Assembly (NCBI RefSeq): GCF_018812025.1
Contig: NC_063058.1
Location: 21,657,797 to 21,721,796, forward strand
Length of the DNA: 64,000 nt
Reading direction: 5' to 3'
Source of the DNA: Megalobrama amblycephala
Taxonomy: Eukaryota; Chordata; Actinopteri; Cypriniformes; Xenocyprididae
How positions within the stretch are numbered: position 1 is the first letter of the stretch; every line of letters starts with the position of its first letter. Position numbers and translations under genes: made by a program. The notes under the pieces are model-generated. The model did no database searches, was not told the origin of the DNA, and was given only the letters and a program-made list of their open reading frames with translations. Below, one piece after another: positions 25,690-37,481 of the stretch.

Positions 25690-26518
25690 TTAAAGTGTTA
25701 GTTCAACCAAAAATGAACATTCTGTCATTAATTACCTTCATGTCGTTCCACATCCGTAAGTCCTTCGTTCATTTTCGGAACACAAATTAAGATATTTTTG
25801 ATAAAATCCGATGGCTCAGTGAGGCCTCCATTGACAGCAAGATAATTAACACTTTCAGATGCCCAGAAAGCTACTAAAAACATATTTAAAACAGTTCATG
25901 TGACTACAGTGGTTCAACCTTAATGTTATGAAGTGCGCCAAAAAACAAAATAACGACTTTATTCAACAACATCTAGTGATGGGTGATTTCAAAACACTGC
26001 TCGAAGCCTCGTTTACTGAAATCAAAGTCACGTGATTTCAGTAAATGAGGCTTCGTTACGTCATTAGTGTTTTGAAAATTTTCCAAATTTCAGTGGTTCA
26101 CCACTGGGGGGCGTGACTTTGGCAGTTTGATACACGCTCCAAACCACTGATTCGACACAAAAGATTTGTAAAGCTTTGAAGCTTCATGAAGCAGTGTTTT
26201 AAAATCACCCATCACTAGATATTGTTGAATAAAGTCCTTATTTGTTTTTTGGTGCACAAAATATTCTCGTTGCTTCATAACATTAAGGTTGAACCACTGC
26301 AGTCACATGAACTGTTTTAAATATGTCTTTAGTAGCTTTCTGGGCATTGAAAATGTTAATTATCTTGCTGTCAATGGAGGCCTCACTGAGCCATCGGATT
26401 TTATCAAAAATATCTTAATTTGTGTTCTGAAGATGAATGAAGGTCTTAAGGGTGTGGAACGACATGAGGGTGAGTAATAAATGCAGAATTTTAATTTTTG
26501 TGTGAACTAACCCTTTAA
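25690..26518. mobile_element. Large foldback TTAA element, complete (829 bp)
   Basis: TTAAAGTGTTAGTTCAACC at the left and GTGAACTAACCCTTTAA at the right. The two arms are near-complete inverted repeats (GATGGCTCAGTGAGGCCTCC against GGAGGCCTCACTGAGCCATC), so it can form a hairpin of about 400 bp per arm. Inside, GATTCGACACAAAAG and CACTAGATATTGTTGAATAA recur in the copies at 36,732 and 49,304. Confidence 0.85.
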
Positions 26519-26816
26519 CAGTATCTACAAAAACTGTGTCTTATATAATGTGTATGTTAGGAGGAAAAAAAGTTCTAAAAACCATAATAGGGGTCCAAAG
26601 TAAAACAAAACTGGAATATGTATATTTGCAGGTTCATTTTGAATGCGAACAGATGTGAACTCAGTAGCAGGGCTGTCCCAAGCGTGGGGCAAGGCCCAGT
26701 AAAAGTTAGTGGAAGCGGGGCCCACCTTTGGTACGATTTTGTTCCGATCCCCGTCGGTCCATTCGGCCTGTTTGGCGTGGGGCCCGGTGTGTTCGAACCA
26801 GTTGAACCGCCCTAAG

Positions 26817-26868
<52 letters not shown>

Positions 26869-27040
26869 AAGGCAATATATTTGGCATTTTTTAATTATTG
26901 GCATCAGCTCATAAGTTTTCTTTTTGGCTGATGTGTCAGAAGAAGGACTTTTATTTTGACAGCACTGAGAACAGCAGTGCCTAAGACTCAGAGCTCCCAT
27001 TCTCTGTCTTCATTTGTTTACTGTCTTTGTTTAACAGTTG
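26519..27040. other. No gene seen; GC-rich patch and (TA)n
   Basis: A GC-rich patch at about 26,668-26,800 begins CAGGGCTGTCCCAAGCGTGG and may be a repeat remnant. It is followed by (TA)n at 26,820-26,866. Open frames here are produced by the TA run and show IYIYIY. Confidence 0.45.
26820..26866. repeat. (TA)n microsatellite
   Basis: About 23 uninterrupted TA units. Confidence 0.92.
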
Positions 27041-27790
27041 TTAAAAGGGTGGTTGATTATGATTTCACTTTTTTAACTTTAGTTAGTGCGTAATGTTGCT
27101 GTTTGAGCATAAATCTGCAAAGTTATGATGCTGAAAGTTCAATGCAAAGGGAGATATTTTCTTTTACAGAATTAGCTGTTTAAGGACTACAACAAACGGC
27201 TGGTAGGGACTACAACAAGCTTCTTCCTGGGTTAGTGACATCACTAAACCTAAAATTTACATAAATCCTGCCCCCGTGAACACACAACAAAGGGAGTGAG
27301 GCCATGTTGGGCTGCTTTAGAGAAGAGGAAGAGTTGTTGTGGTAGAGTGTTGTTAACATGCCGTCATTTTATGCCAGACTGCTTCACAAACGAGGGTCAG
27401 TTCAATGCTATATTTGCACAAAAGATTAACATGACGGCACATGCTAGTCGATGAGTTGAATCAACAGCAACTACATAAATTTATTCACTAACCATTCAGA
27501 AACGTCCAGATGCATTCTAAAAGTTGTAACTTCTTCCTGAGTCTCTTCATCTGTGTCCGGTTTGAACAATGTAAGGCTGAACAGTTACTGACAATCGTCA
27601 TTTTGGCTGCGTGAGATTCTCTAGCTTTGTTGTTGTTGAGCAACCAAAACATGAGCTGTTAAAGCTCCGCCCTCTTTTGGAAAGCGGCCGGGAGCAGCAG
27701 CTCATTTGCATTTAAAGGAACACACACAAAAAGGGTGCGTTTTTGCTCACACCCAAATGGGGCAAATTTGACAAGCTATAATAAATGATC
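27041..27790 (+). mobile_element. TTAA-flanked repeat family C, copy 2
   Basis: It starts TTAAAAGGGTGGTTGATTAT. It includes TTAGTTAGTGCGTAATGTTG, AAGCTCCGCCCTCTTTTGG and CTCATTTGCATTTAAAGG, and is nearly colinear with the inverted copy at 20,623-21,351. There is no coding capacity. Confidence 0.7.
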
Positions 27791-28489
27791 TGTGATACAC
27801 CACAATACGGAAGAAAAGAAAATCGCATTTTCTATTTCATGCCGACTTCAAAAATACCATTCGACCACTAGAACTTAGTAAAGTCTCTGTACGATTTTTT
27901 GACTGATTCAAATGTTGAACTTATGAGTGAATTTGAGACTGAATTTTAAATCTTATTGCCTGCAAAGAGCCGGTTCATAAGAGTCATCGGACATCACGAA
28001 TCATAAAATACTGTTAAGCCATTATGTTCGCATTTAGAGAATCATTGTGTGGTCTTTATATAAAATATGTTATAACAGTAATGTAAATATATTCCATTCC
28101 ACACATATTTAATGGATGTCTTTCCCTATAGACTATAGCTCTGAGACCACTAGTCACAGCTTTATGATGTTGAACCTTTCCAAATACTTAAGTGCTTCAG
28201 TATAATATATAGTGTACACAGCTAATAGCAGAGCTTTGCTAGCTACTGCAAATACACTGTTAATCAATATGAATCTCAATAGCAATCCGTTTCCAAAACA
28301 ACCCTGGATAATAATGAAATCATCAGGTTATGTGAGAGCTTGTTATCGTTTAAAGCCAGAGCTGTGCAGTGTTTTAGGTCAGGGCTTCATTGAACAACAG
28401 TTCTTCACAGAGGAAAGAGAAAACAGGCTTTATGTGTCCAAACGACATTTATAAATCTACTAATAAACTACTTGTAAATCATAGGATAA
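27791..28489. other. No gene seen
   Basis: Short AT-rich stretch; the first 90 bp may still belong to the preceding repeat. No exon-like frame. Confidence 0.45.
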
Positions 28490-28723
28490 TTTTCATCGCT
28501 TCACTTCAGAAGGCCTTTATTAACCCCCTAGACGCGTATGGATTATTTTTATTATGGATGGATGCTTTTTCACTGCCATTATAAAGCTGGGAAGAGCAAG
28601 GATATTTTTAAATACATCTCAGATTGTGTTTGTTTGAAAGAAGAAAGTCATATACACCTAGGACGGCTTGAGGGTGAGTAAAGCTTGGGATAATTTTCAT
28701 TTTTGGGTGAACTAACCCTTTAA
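28490..28723. repeat. Right half of a foldback TTAA element
   Basis: Contains ATTATGGATGGATGC, CATATACACCTAGGACGGCT and TTGGGTGAACTAACCCTTTAA-type end. It matches the right arm of the element at 13,834-14,311. The left arm is missing. Confidence 0.7.
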
Positions 28724-29212
28724 ATCCACTGACAATTCATGAATGTCTATCAATGATTTATCCGTTTGAGCTGAGAATAATGTCTTTCTTTAGTTTCCAT
28801 ATCTAGACTTTAAACAAGTGTTATCAGATTCAAATCTGCTGTGCAACACTCCTAAATCGCCTGAGAACATCAAGATCTTGTGCAACTCTCATTCGAACCA
28901 GAGAAGAAGTAAATAAAGGCTGAGCAGCATTGAAATACGACTGGTACAAGGGCTCTTGGTGATTTCCATTAAGATAGACTCTCAGGTCTTGTCTTATTAT
29001 AAAGTCATTAGTCTCTCAATCAGTTGCAGATTGGCTGTAATGTAGAGAAGTGAGACAGACAGCGTTACTGACCACGCAGGTGTCCAAACCACTTCATTTA
29101 TGAATGACTAATTAACTCATTATATATCTGCTTGTGTTTTAATTAGGCAAAATTTCACTATATAATGATAGAATTGAGTACTTTGTAGTCTCAAGATCTA
29201 AAAGTGGTTCTC
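28724..29212. other. No gene seen
   Basis: Single-copy-looking DNA without recognised features. Confidence 0.5.
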
Positions 29213-29410
29213 TTAAAGGGATATTCACCTAAAAATTCCAGTAAATTTTTTTTTTTTTTCATACTATGGAAGTCAGTGGCTACCGTCAAGTTTTTGGTTA
29301 ACCACATTCTTCAAAATATTTTTTTTAGCAGAAAAAAATTCAAACAGTTTGGAACTTAAAGGTGAGTAAATGATGACAGAATTTTCATTTTGTGCGAACT
29401 ACCCCTTTAA
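29213..29410. mobile_element. Short Angel-like inverted-repeat element (198 bp)
   Basis: TTAAAGGGATATTCACC at the left and GTGCGAACTACCCCTTTAA at the right. The inner ACTATGGAAGTCAGTGG and CACATTCTTCAAAATAT are the classic interior of the zebrafish Angel family as I remember it. It is much shorter than the other foldback copies here. Confidence 0.75.
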
Positions 29411-29688
29411 GAGGATACAGAGAAGAAAATATACCTCAAAGATTTCTGTCTTCTAAACAAGATAAGTGCTTGTCAGATTTTTGTTATAAAAAATATAGAT
29501 TTTAAGATTTCAAACTTTTTTTGAAAGATATTAATACTTTTACTTAGCAAGAACACATTACATTGATTAAAAGTGATATTAAAGACATTTATTATGCTAC
29601 AAATGATATATATACAAATAAATGCTGTTCATTTGATCTTTCATTGAAGAATCCTAAAAAAAAAATGATCACGCTTTTCACAAAAATA
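29411..29688. other. No gene seen; AT-rich spacer
   Basis: Contains an ATTTCAAACTTTTTTTGAAAG-like short inverted motif only. No other features. Confidence 0.4.
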
Positions 29689-30079
29689 TTAAAGGTGCCC
29701 TCGAATTAAAAATTGAATTTATCTTGGCATAGTTGAATAACAAGAGTTCAGTACATGGAAATGACATACAGTGAGTCTCAAACGCCATTGTTTCCTCCTT
29801 CTTATGTAAATCTCATTTGTTTAAAAGACCTCCGAAGAACAGACGAATCTCAACATAACACCGACTGTTACGTAACAGTCGGGATCATTAATATGTACAC
29901 CCCCAATATTTGCATATGCCAGCCCATGTTCCCAACATTATGAAAGGGATTACAAGGGATTATCTGTGCACAGCTGAATCATCAGACTAGGTAATCAAGC
30001 AAGGACAACAGCGAAAATGGCAGATGGAGCAATAATAACTGACATGATCCATGATAACATGATATTTTTAGTGATATTT
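29689..30079 (+). mobile_element. TTAA-AGGTGCC element, copy 5 (left part)
   Basis: Starts TTAAAGGTGCCCTCG and follows copies 1 and 2 for about 390 bp, including the perfect palindrome CGACTGTTACGTAACAGTCG at 29862-29881. It stops after GATATTTTTAGTGATATTTG. The right half is lost. Confidence 0.8.
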
Positions 30080-30126
30080 GCAGACATCCCAACCTGCAAA
30101 AAGTCATTTCAGGGAGGTCACATCAA

Positions 30127-30316
30127 CGGCTTTAACAATGTCTTTAGTACCTTTCTGGAACTTGAAAGTGGTGGTTAAATTGCTGTGTATTGAGGATTCA
30201 GAGAGCTCTCGGATTTCATCAAAAATATCTTAACTTGTGTTCTGAAGATGAACGAAGGTCTTACAGGTTTGGAATGACATGATTGAACTTTTTTGATTGA
30301 ACTAACCCTTTAAGCA
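30127..30316. repeat. Right-arm fragment of a large foldback TTAA element
   Basis: CAATGTCTTTAGTACCTTTC, then ATCAAAAATATCTTAACTTG and an end TTGAACTAACCCTTTAA at about 30,297-30,313. It corresponds to the right arm of the 25,690-26,518 copy. Confidence 0.7.
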
Positions 30317-32281
30317 ATATTTCTTTTACTGAGCAGCGCTCTTATATGCCACCAGTCTGGATATTAGTGTGAATTCACCTATTATCAGCCTGAACCCTGA
30401 ATATATTGACCATCAAGCACTCTGTTGACCTGGATCAGCCTCGGTTCAGTTGCTATGAGACGAGGCAGCGAGCGCTTAAACAGTTAACTTCACAAATACT
30501 CCCCGCAGCCAATGTTCTCTGGTGGACAAGTAAAAGATGCGATATTTGTGTGCTGTCATGATGGTAATATCCGATAAGAAGCGGTTTCCCTTAAAACGTA
30601 ATGTTTTCTAGCAATCTCCTCTTCGAGATACCAAGATAAGTCTTATAACTGGACGCTGCAGTTTTATGCTGCAGAAATAAATGGATTCTGAACCTGGGCC
30701 GCCCTAAGCCCTTAAAGTCAGGCTTTACACCGTGTGGCTAAATCTTGCTAACACAGTGCAACTTTAAAGCTCGTCAGTGAGGAAAGGAGGGTGATTAAGG
30801 AGAGGGCAGTCGCTACAAGATGCCCTCTCTTATCTCCATGCAGCGAAGTTTCCATTGATCCGCCCCGCTACGGTGTGTGTGCCGCTCCGCAGGCTAGCGA
30901 ACATTACGATTCAGCTCCACCCATCTCGAGTCCATTGATCCAGTCGTGCATCTGGGAGAGAGCCACGGGAGGCCTTTGAGAGGGCTAATGAGTCGAATAA
31001 ACAGGACGGGGAGACAAGAAAGGAGCGCACGCGAGGTGAGAGGCCTCCCGGGTCAAACTCCTGATGTGGACAGACACGTGCAGATGTTTTCCGGTAGGTG
31101 TTCACACGGAACATGATTGGAGGGAAATATTAAACCAGATTGTTCTTGGTCACGCAAGATGTCTTCTGACAAACAAATGGGTGTTTAAATGAGCAAATAC
31201 GGTCTGTTTTGCAAAATCCGTGACAGTAGTTGCGCACGACAAGAAATATAACTGAGAAATATTACACCCCTGAAACCGAGTAGCATGACTGATGGTAATA
31301 AGGTGGGTGTGTTTTGTGATAAAATCTAGCAGAACCGCAACGGGCTGCTGTAAAACTGTTTGGGATTCAAAGCACATGGCTCTCAGGTTCACACAGTATC
31401 CCAGCCAGACTCCTTGGATGTGATGTTACCAAACTCGGATGGCTAGCTCAGCTGTTTATTTGTACTGGGATCATTCCACTTTGTCTTTGCAATCTCGACG
31501 TAAATTATTGTCGAGATAAAAAGCGCAAAAAAAGAGAGAGAGATAATCTCCAGGCTTGCATTGCATTACCATTAATCAGTTTGTTGACAGTTTCGTCCTT
31601 TCGTGTTGTTCAAGTTCAAACAATAACTTCTCTAATCCAAACATCCGTGAACCGTCAGACAGAAAGATGATGCAAAGCGCTGATCTAAGATCAGGTTTTT
31701 CCATGCTTCATCTGATCTGAGGGAATATTAGCTGGGATTTGATTTTAAATGCAAATCAGGTATGCCTTTCTGAATTTGCAGCCATCAAATGTTTGGGTGT
31801 TTATGGGTTTATGAAGAGCAGAGGAGAAATATATTCCAGTCACAATCCCCCTCACATCTGTCCCAAATGCCTGACAGCTTCAAAGCAGGTTAGGACCACA
31901 ATTGCAGGCCTCAAACCACCGAATATTGTGTATTTTCAGCACACAGCCTTTGGCGGAGAGCAACCAAGTGGCAAAACGTGTTTTTAAGTCTATTTCAAGT
32001 CAATAACCAGATTTTCTAAAGAGAACGTGAGTGGCATTTGTCCATTCAAAATTCGCTGTCACGATGTTGCAAGGCATTGCTATGCAACTGCTGATGTGTT
32101 CTTCAAATGTTCTTGCTATGCATGTTGCAATATGATTGCAAGAATGTTTTTCCCGCCCTTTTTGCCCAATTTATCATGTGAAAACAATCAGTCCGATCAC
32201 TCAGAAAAGAACTAGCTTGGTCACACTTGGTATCATTCATATTTGTAGCACAAATGATGTGGGGTAAATTACCTGCCAAAA
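30317..32281. other. No gene seen; locally GC-rich block at 30,780-31,115
   Basis: No transposon ends. The block at 30,780-31,115 is clearly richer in G+C than its surroundings and contains two GT donor-like sites, but no acceptor-exon-donor unit with a convincing frame could be built. The rest is AT-rich. Confidence 0.45.
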
Positions 32282-35090
32282 TTTAACCCTACAATCCAAA
32301 AAATCTAAAGCAATTGGGTTGTTTTAACCCAGCCGTTGGGTTAAATGTGCTGAGCAGTTTCATTTAAGTGGGGTTAGCTTAAAATGAACCCAAAATTAAA
32401 AATTAGACACATGAGCTAATTACTAGAGGCAACAATAATAATAATGATCAAAAGGTGAATATTTATTAGTAAGAAATGTAAGAAATGTTTATTGTTTAAT
32501 TATTATTCATTAAACTTGAATGTTCATTTATTAAACATTAATAAATGTTAATTTCCATCATATTTTGGGTTCATTTTAAGCAAGCAATACAGTAATTTTT
32601 AAACAATAGTTGAGTTAAATAAAACTATCCAGCAGGTTGGGCAAACATTTAACCATTATATTTATTTTTCCAGTATTTGGGTAATTTTTGTGTTACCCAG
32701 CTCCTGGGTCAGACGTAATAACCCAGCGTTTGGCTAGTTTTTCTTTAACCCTGCTCCTGGGTCAAACGTAACAACCCAGCGTTTGGGTAGTTTTTCTGTT
32801 ACCCTGCTCCTGGGTCAAACGTAACAACCCAGCGTTTGGGTAGTTTTTGTTTTACCCAGATCCCGGGTCAGACGTAACAACCCAGCGTTTGGGTAGTTTT
32901 TGTTTTACCCAGATCCCGGGTCAGACGTAACAACCCTGCGTTTGGGTAGTTTATGTTTTACCCTGCTCCCGGGTCAGATGTAACAACCCAGCGTTTGGGT
33001 AGTTTTTGTTTTACCCTGCTCCTGGGTCAGACGTAACAACCCAGCGTTTGGGTAGTTTTTGTTTTACCCAGATCCCGGGTCAGACGTAACAACCCAGCGT
33101 TTGGGTAGTTTATGTTTTACCCAGATCCCGGGTCAGACGTAACAACCCAGCGTTTGGGTAGTTTATGTTTTACCCTGCTCCCGGGTCAGATGTAACAACC
33201 CAGCGTTTGGGTAGTTTTTGTTTTACCCTGCTCCTGGGTCAGACATAACAACCCGGCGTTTGGGTAGTTTTTGTTTTACCCAGATCCTGGGTCAGACGTA
33301 ACAACCCAGCGTTTGGCTAGTTTTTGTTTTACCCTGCTCCTGGGTCAGACGTAACAACCCAGCATTTGGCTAGTTTTTGTGTTACCCTGCTCCTGGGTCA
33401 GACGTAACAACCCAGCGTGTGGGCAGTTTTTGTTTTACCCAGATCCTGGGTCAGACGTAACAACCCAGCGTTTGGGCAGTTTTTGTTTTACCCTGCTCCC
33501 GGGTCAGACGTAACAACCCAGCGTTTGGGTAGTTTATGTTTTACCCTGCTCCCGGGTCAGATGTAACAACCCAGCGTTTGGGTAGTTTTTGTTTTACCCT
33601 GCTCCTGGGTCAGACGTAACAACCCGGCGTTTGGGTAGTTTTTGTTTTACCCAGATCCTGGGTCAGACGTAACAACCCAGCGTTTGGCTAGTTTTTGTTT
33701 TACCCTGCTCCTGGGTCAGACGTAACAACCCAGCATTTGGCTAGTTTTTGTGTTACCCTGCTCCTGGGTCAGACGTAACAACCCAGCGTGTGGGCAGTTT
33801 TTGTTTTACCCTGCTCCCGGGTCAGACGTAACAACCCAGCGTTTGGGTAGTTTATGTTTTACCCTGCTCCCGGGTCAGATGTAACAACCCAGCGTTTGGG
33901 TAGTTTTTGTTTTACCCTGCTCCTGGGTCAGACGTAACAACCCGGCGTTTGGGTAGTTTTTGTTTTACCCAGATCCTGGGTCAGACGTAACAACCCAGCG
34001 TTTGGCTAGTTTTTGTTTTACCCTGCTCCTGGGTCAGACGTAACAACCCAGCATTTGGCTAGTTTTTGTGTTACCCTGCTCCTGGGTCAGACGTAACAAC
34101 CCAGCGTGTGGGCAGTTTTTGTTTTACCCTGCTCCTGGGTCAGACGTAACAACCCAGGGGTTGAGTTATTTATCGCAGGCTCTTTGCGACCTCTTCAGGA
34201 GAGAGCAGTGCAGATACGTCAATTCTCTTTGGTAAAATACAGGTTTGTGTACGTTTTAGTTTATCTAAAAATTAGTTGTTGTTCTGTATATTGTTTGATT
34301 TTATGCAAAGCAACATACAAGGGCACGATGTGAGTCACCTAAACAAGTGTCACATTGGTCTATTCACGTGATGGAAACGCCTGATGCTTTGCATGAAATC
34401 TTGTGATTTTATTCAAAAAGATACAGAATATAATACTTAGGATGTTAAAATATGTTCTCGGAATTATACACTGATCATTTATTGACAGGTTATAGAGTCA
34501 GTCACAGCATTTTTTGGCTATGAGTGAAACGCAGGACGGCGGTCTGAAGTTAGGAGCTCCCTCCATCACTAGAAACAACAGAGACTGAGTGATTACACTT
34601 AAACTACTTCTAAATGTTTATTTTTTTACTTCTAATATTTGTTAAACAAGCTTAAATGTAGGCAATATGTATTGAAAAAAATCTTTGTCAATACTGAGCC
34701 TTTTGGGTCATTTCTTTGGGTTATTTTTCCAGTATTTGGGTTGTTTTTGTGCTACCCAGCTCCTGGGTCAGACGTAACAACCCAGTGTTTGGGTACCCAG
34801 AAACAGGACAACAGAGACTGTTCGATTACACTTGAATTACTTCTAAATGTTTATTTTTCACTTCTAATATTTGTTAAACGAACTTAAATGCAGGCAATAT
34901 GTATTCATTAGAGGATTTAAGTTAATTAATGTTAAGTTAAAACATTAATTCATGTATAAAGTAAAAAAAAATAAAAAAAATAAACTAGTATTATAGCAAA
35001 AATAAATCAACCCATTATGATGGGTTAAATAAACAACCAAATTTGCTGGATAAAATTAACCCAACTTGTGTTCTGTCCTATATTTACCCA
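32282..35090. mobile_element. CACTA-like element with a 53-bp tandem array inside
   Basis: Left: AATTGGGTTGTTTTAACCCA and CCGTTGGGTTAAATG. Right: the imperfect inverse, CCCATTATGATGGGTTAAAT followed by GGATAAAATTAACCCAACTT. The TGGGTTA/TAACCCA motif runs through the ends and the array. No transposase is left. The class is inferred from the dense subterminal repeats; exact ends are uncertain by tens of bases. Confidence 0.6.
32690..34165. repeat. 53-bp tandem array, about 27 units, with higher-order order
   Basis: Units read CCCAGCGTTTGGGTAG, TTTTTGTTTTACCC, TGCTCC or AGATCC, then GGGTCAGACGTAACAA. Variant units (CAGCATTTGGCTAG followed by CAGCGTGTGGGCAG) recur at about 33,362, 33,732 and 34,050, spacings of about 371 and 318 bp, or 7 and 6 units. 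Blocks of units were therefore copied together. A degraded unit lies apart at about 34,730-34,795. There are no unique spacers. Confidence 0.92.
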
Positions 35091-36731
35091 GCTAATTTGC
35101 ATCACAACTGCAAGACCTCATAATTATGTCAATTTAATTTTCATTTAAAAAAAAATACATAAAGTTTGGATATACATGAGTAAATGTTTCTAAAACATAT
35201 CCTAAACTGTTGCCTACCTACTTGTTTTTGAATACACAGAGTTTCTTACCCATAGGAAGCCATTCCATTACCGAAAATCAAACAAGGTTATAAAAGATAA
35301 TGGATGTAAGTATCAACATGATGCTTCGATTTCCCGACTGTCTTTTTTTTGTTGTTTAATTGATAAAAGAAAAAAGATTTTCGCTACCGCTATTATTACT
35401 GTTCAAAAACTAAAGTTTTTTTAAAGTAACAATGTGTTGTATGGAGATATGCTAATGACGAGAGCTATGACCAATCAAAGAGGAGGAAACTTCAGCGGGG
35501 CGCCGTTAAGCCTGCTGCTAGTACGGATATTTGGAAAAGACCTGCGACAGCAATATCTCTGAATCCCAAAGTTTGATTCTGCCATATATCTTTTAGCAAT
35601 AATCCTTTAACTGAACAAAAAACCAAATTTCTCAATGAAGAACTTGTCAAACCTGAAAAATACAGAACGGTGATATAATTTGCAATTGGTTGAAGGAGGT
35701 GTGATCTAGTAAAGTTGAAAGCAATGATAATCCAGGATGAGTCACTAGGGAAAATGGGCTATTTAACGCAGAACCATGAAATGGTGTTTCACGGTTTTAA
35801 GCAGAACAAAAAAGATAGAGATATTAATGGTGAGTCATTTTACAGCATTTTAAATGGATAAGTTTGCCTTCACAGAGAAGCAAAAAATGAAGTTCACATC
35901 AAAGATGAAGATGTGAATTACAAGGTAAATGAGATTTGCAGGGATTATAATTAAAAACCAGTACATATTGTGTTCCACAGATCAAGTAGATGTTTATGGG
36001 CTGTGTTTAATTTGAATAATGAATTCAAACCAATTCTTTAAGGAGTTTCAATAGCTGTCCTTTCTGAGGAAGCCCATGAGGGTTCGATTCATTTGTCTTT
36101 TCACTGCTGCATTACCTCCGCATTCCACTTCAAAGACCTAATGTCATTTTTTAAACTTTTGTCTGTTTCGTTCCAGGAATACGTCCAACTTTCTGAGCAC
36201 GATGGGACCCCATCGCCTCAGTCTCTATTAACAAATTTCCTTGATTCCTAATTCGAGCGGACAGAAACAGCCACTGTAATTATGTCAGAAATCTTCCCCA
36301 TCTGACTAATTATATTTCTCATCATAGTCTGATGATGCTCATTATACTCCCTTTCCATGAAACAGCGATAAATAAGAGGCTCAAGACAAGCTGTTGAAAA
36401 CACTGGGCCCCGAGTACAGCATAACCATAACGCTCAGTATGAGATGCAGATAATACTAGGTTAAGGGCATTTAAATATACAATGCAATACAAAGTACATT
36501 CACTATTAAGGAGTTTTTCTAAAATGCACTGTAAATAATATTAAATATCCGTACATGTAATTTTACTGTAAAATATTCCATTCCAGTATGCAATGCTCAC
36601 TTGAAAATCCAATCAACAACCGATGACTAAAATCGGGTCCAACCCTACATTTTTTTCTTGTTTGATTTCACTTGGAAAAATTTCACAGTATGGTAGTGAA
36701 GTTAGTCGCAACTTCCATTTCATGCTATTTT
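35091..36731. other. No gene seen
   Basis: AT-rich single-copy-looking DNA. No exon-like frame, RNA gene or clear transposon end. Confidence 0.5.
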
Positions 36732-37481
36732 TTAAAAGTTCACCCAAAAATGTCATTAATTACTCACCCTCATGTTGTTCCACACCTGTAAGACCTTCGT
36801 TCAGCTTTGGAACACAAATTAAGATATTTTTGATAAAATCCGATGGCTCAGTGTGGCCTCCACTGCCAGCAAGATAATTAACACTTTCAATGCCCAGAAA
36901 GGTACTACGTATTTAAAACAGTTCATGTGACTACAGTTGTTCAAGCTTAATGTTATGAAGCGACGAGAATACTTTTTGTGCGCCAAAAAAAAACGAAATA
37001 ACGATTTTGTTCAACAATATCTAGTGATGGGCAGTCAACACTGCTTAATGAAGCTTCGAAGCTTTACGAATCTTTTGGTTCGAATCAGTGGTTCGGAGCG
37101 TGTATCAAACTGCCAAGGTCACACCCCCCAGTGGTGAATCACTGAAATTTCAAAACACTCATGACGTAACGAAGCCTCATTTACTGAAATCATGTGACTT
37201 TGGCAGTTCGATACACGCTCCGAACCACTGATTCGAAACAAATGATTCGTAAAGTTTCGAAACTTCATGAACAGTGTTTTGAAATCGTCTTTAGTAGCTT
37301 TCTGGGCATTGAAAGTGTTAATTATCTTGCTGGCAATGGAGGCCTCACTGAACCATCAGGTTTTATCAAAAATATCTTAATTTGTGTTCCAAAGATGAAT
37401 GAAGGACTTACGGGTGTGGAACGACACAAGGGTGAGTAATTAATAACAGAATTTTCATTTTTGGGTGAACTAACACTTTAG
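36732..37481. mobile_element. Large foldback TTAA element (about 750 bp)
   Basis: Left TTAAAAGTTCACCCAAAAA and right TTTTTGGGTGAACTAACACT. The arms are inverted repeats (GATGGCTCAGTGTGGCCTCC against GGAGGCCTCACTGAACCATC) and match the copies at 25,690 and 49,304. The last AA of the right TTAA is mutated. Confidence 0.8.

Noticed and set aside
26525..26887. 120-codon open frame with IYIYIY run
   Set aside because: Produced by a (TA)n microsatellite joined to a GC-rich repeat remnant.
32690..34165. Second CRISPR-like or coding repeat array
   Set aside because: 53-bp units without spacers; a unit length of 53 is not a multiple of three, so it is not a repeat protein.
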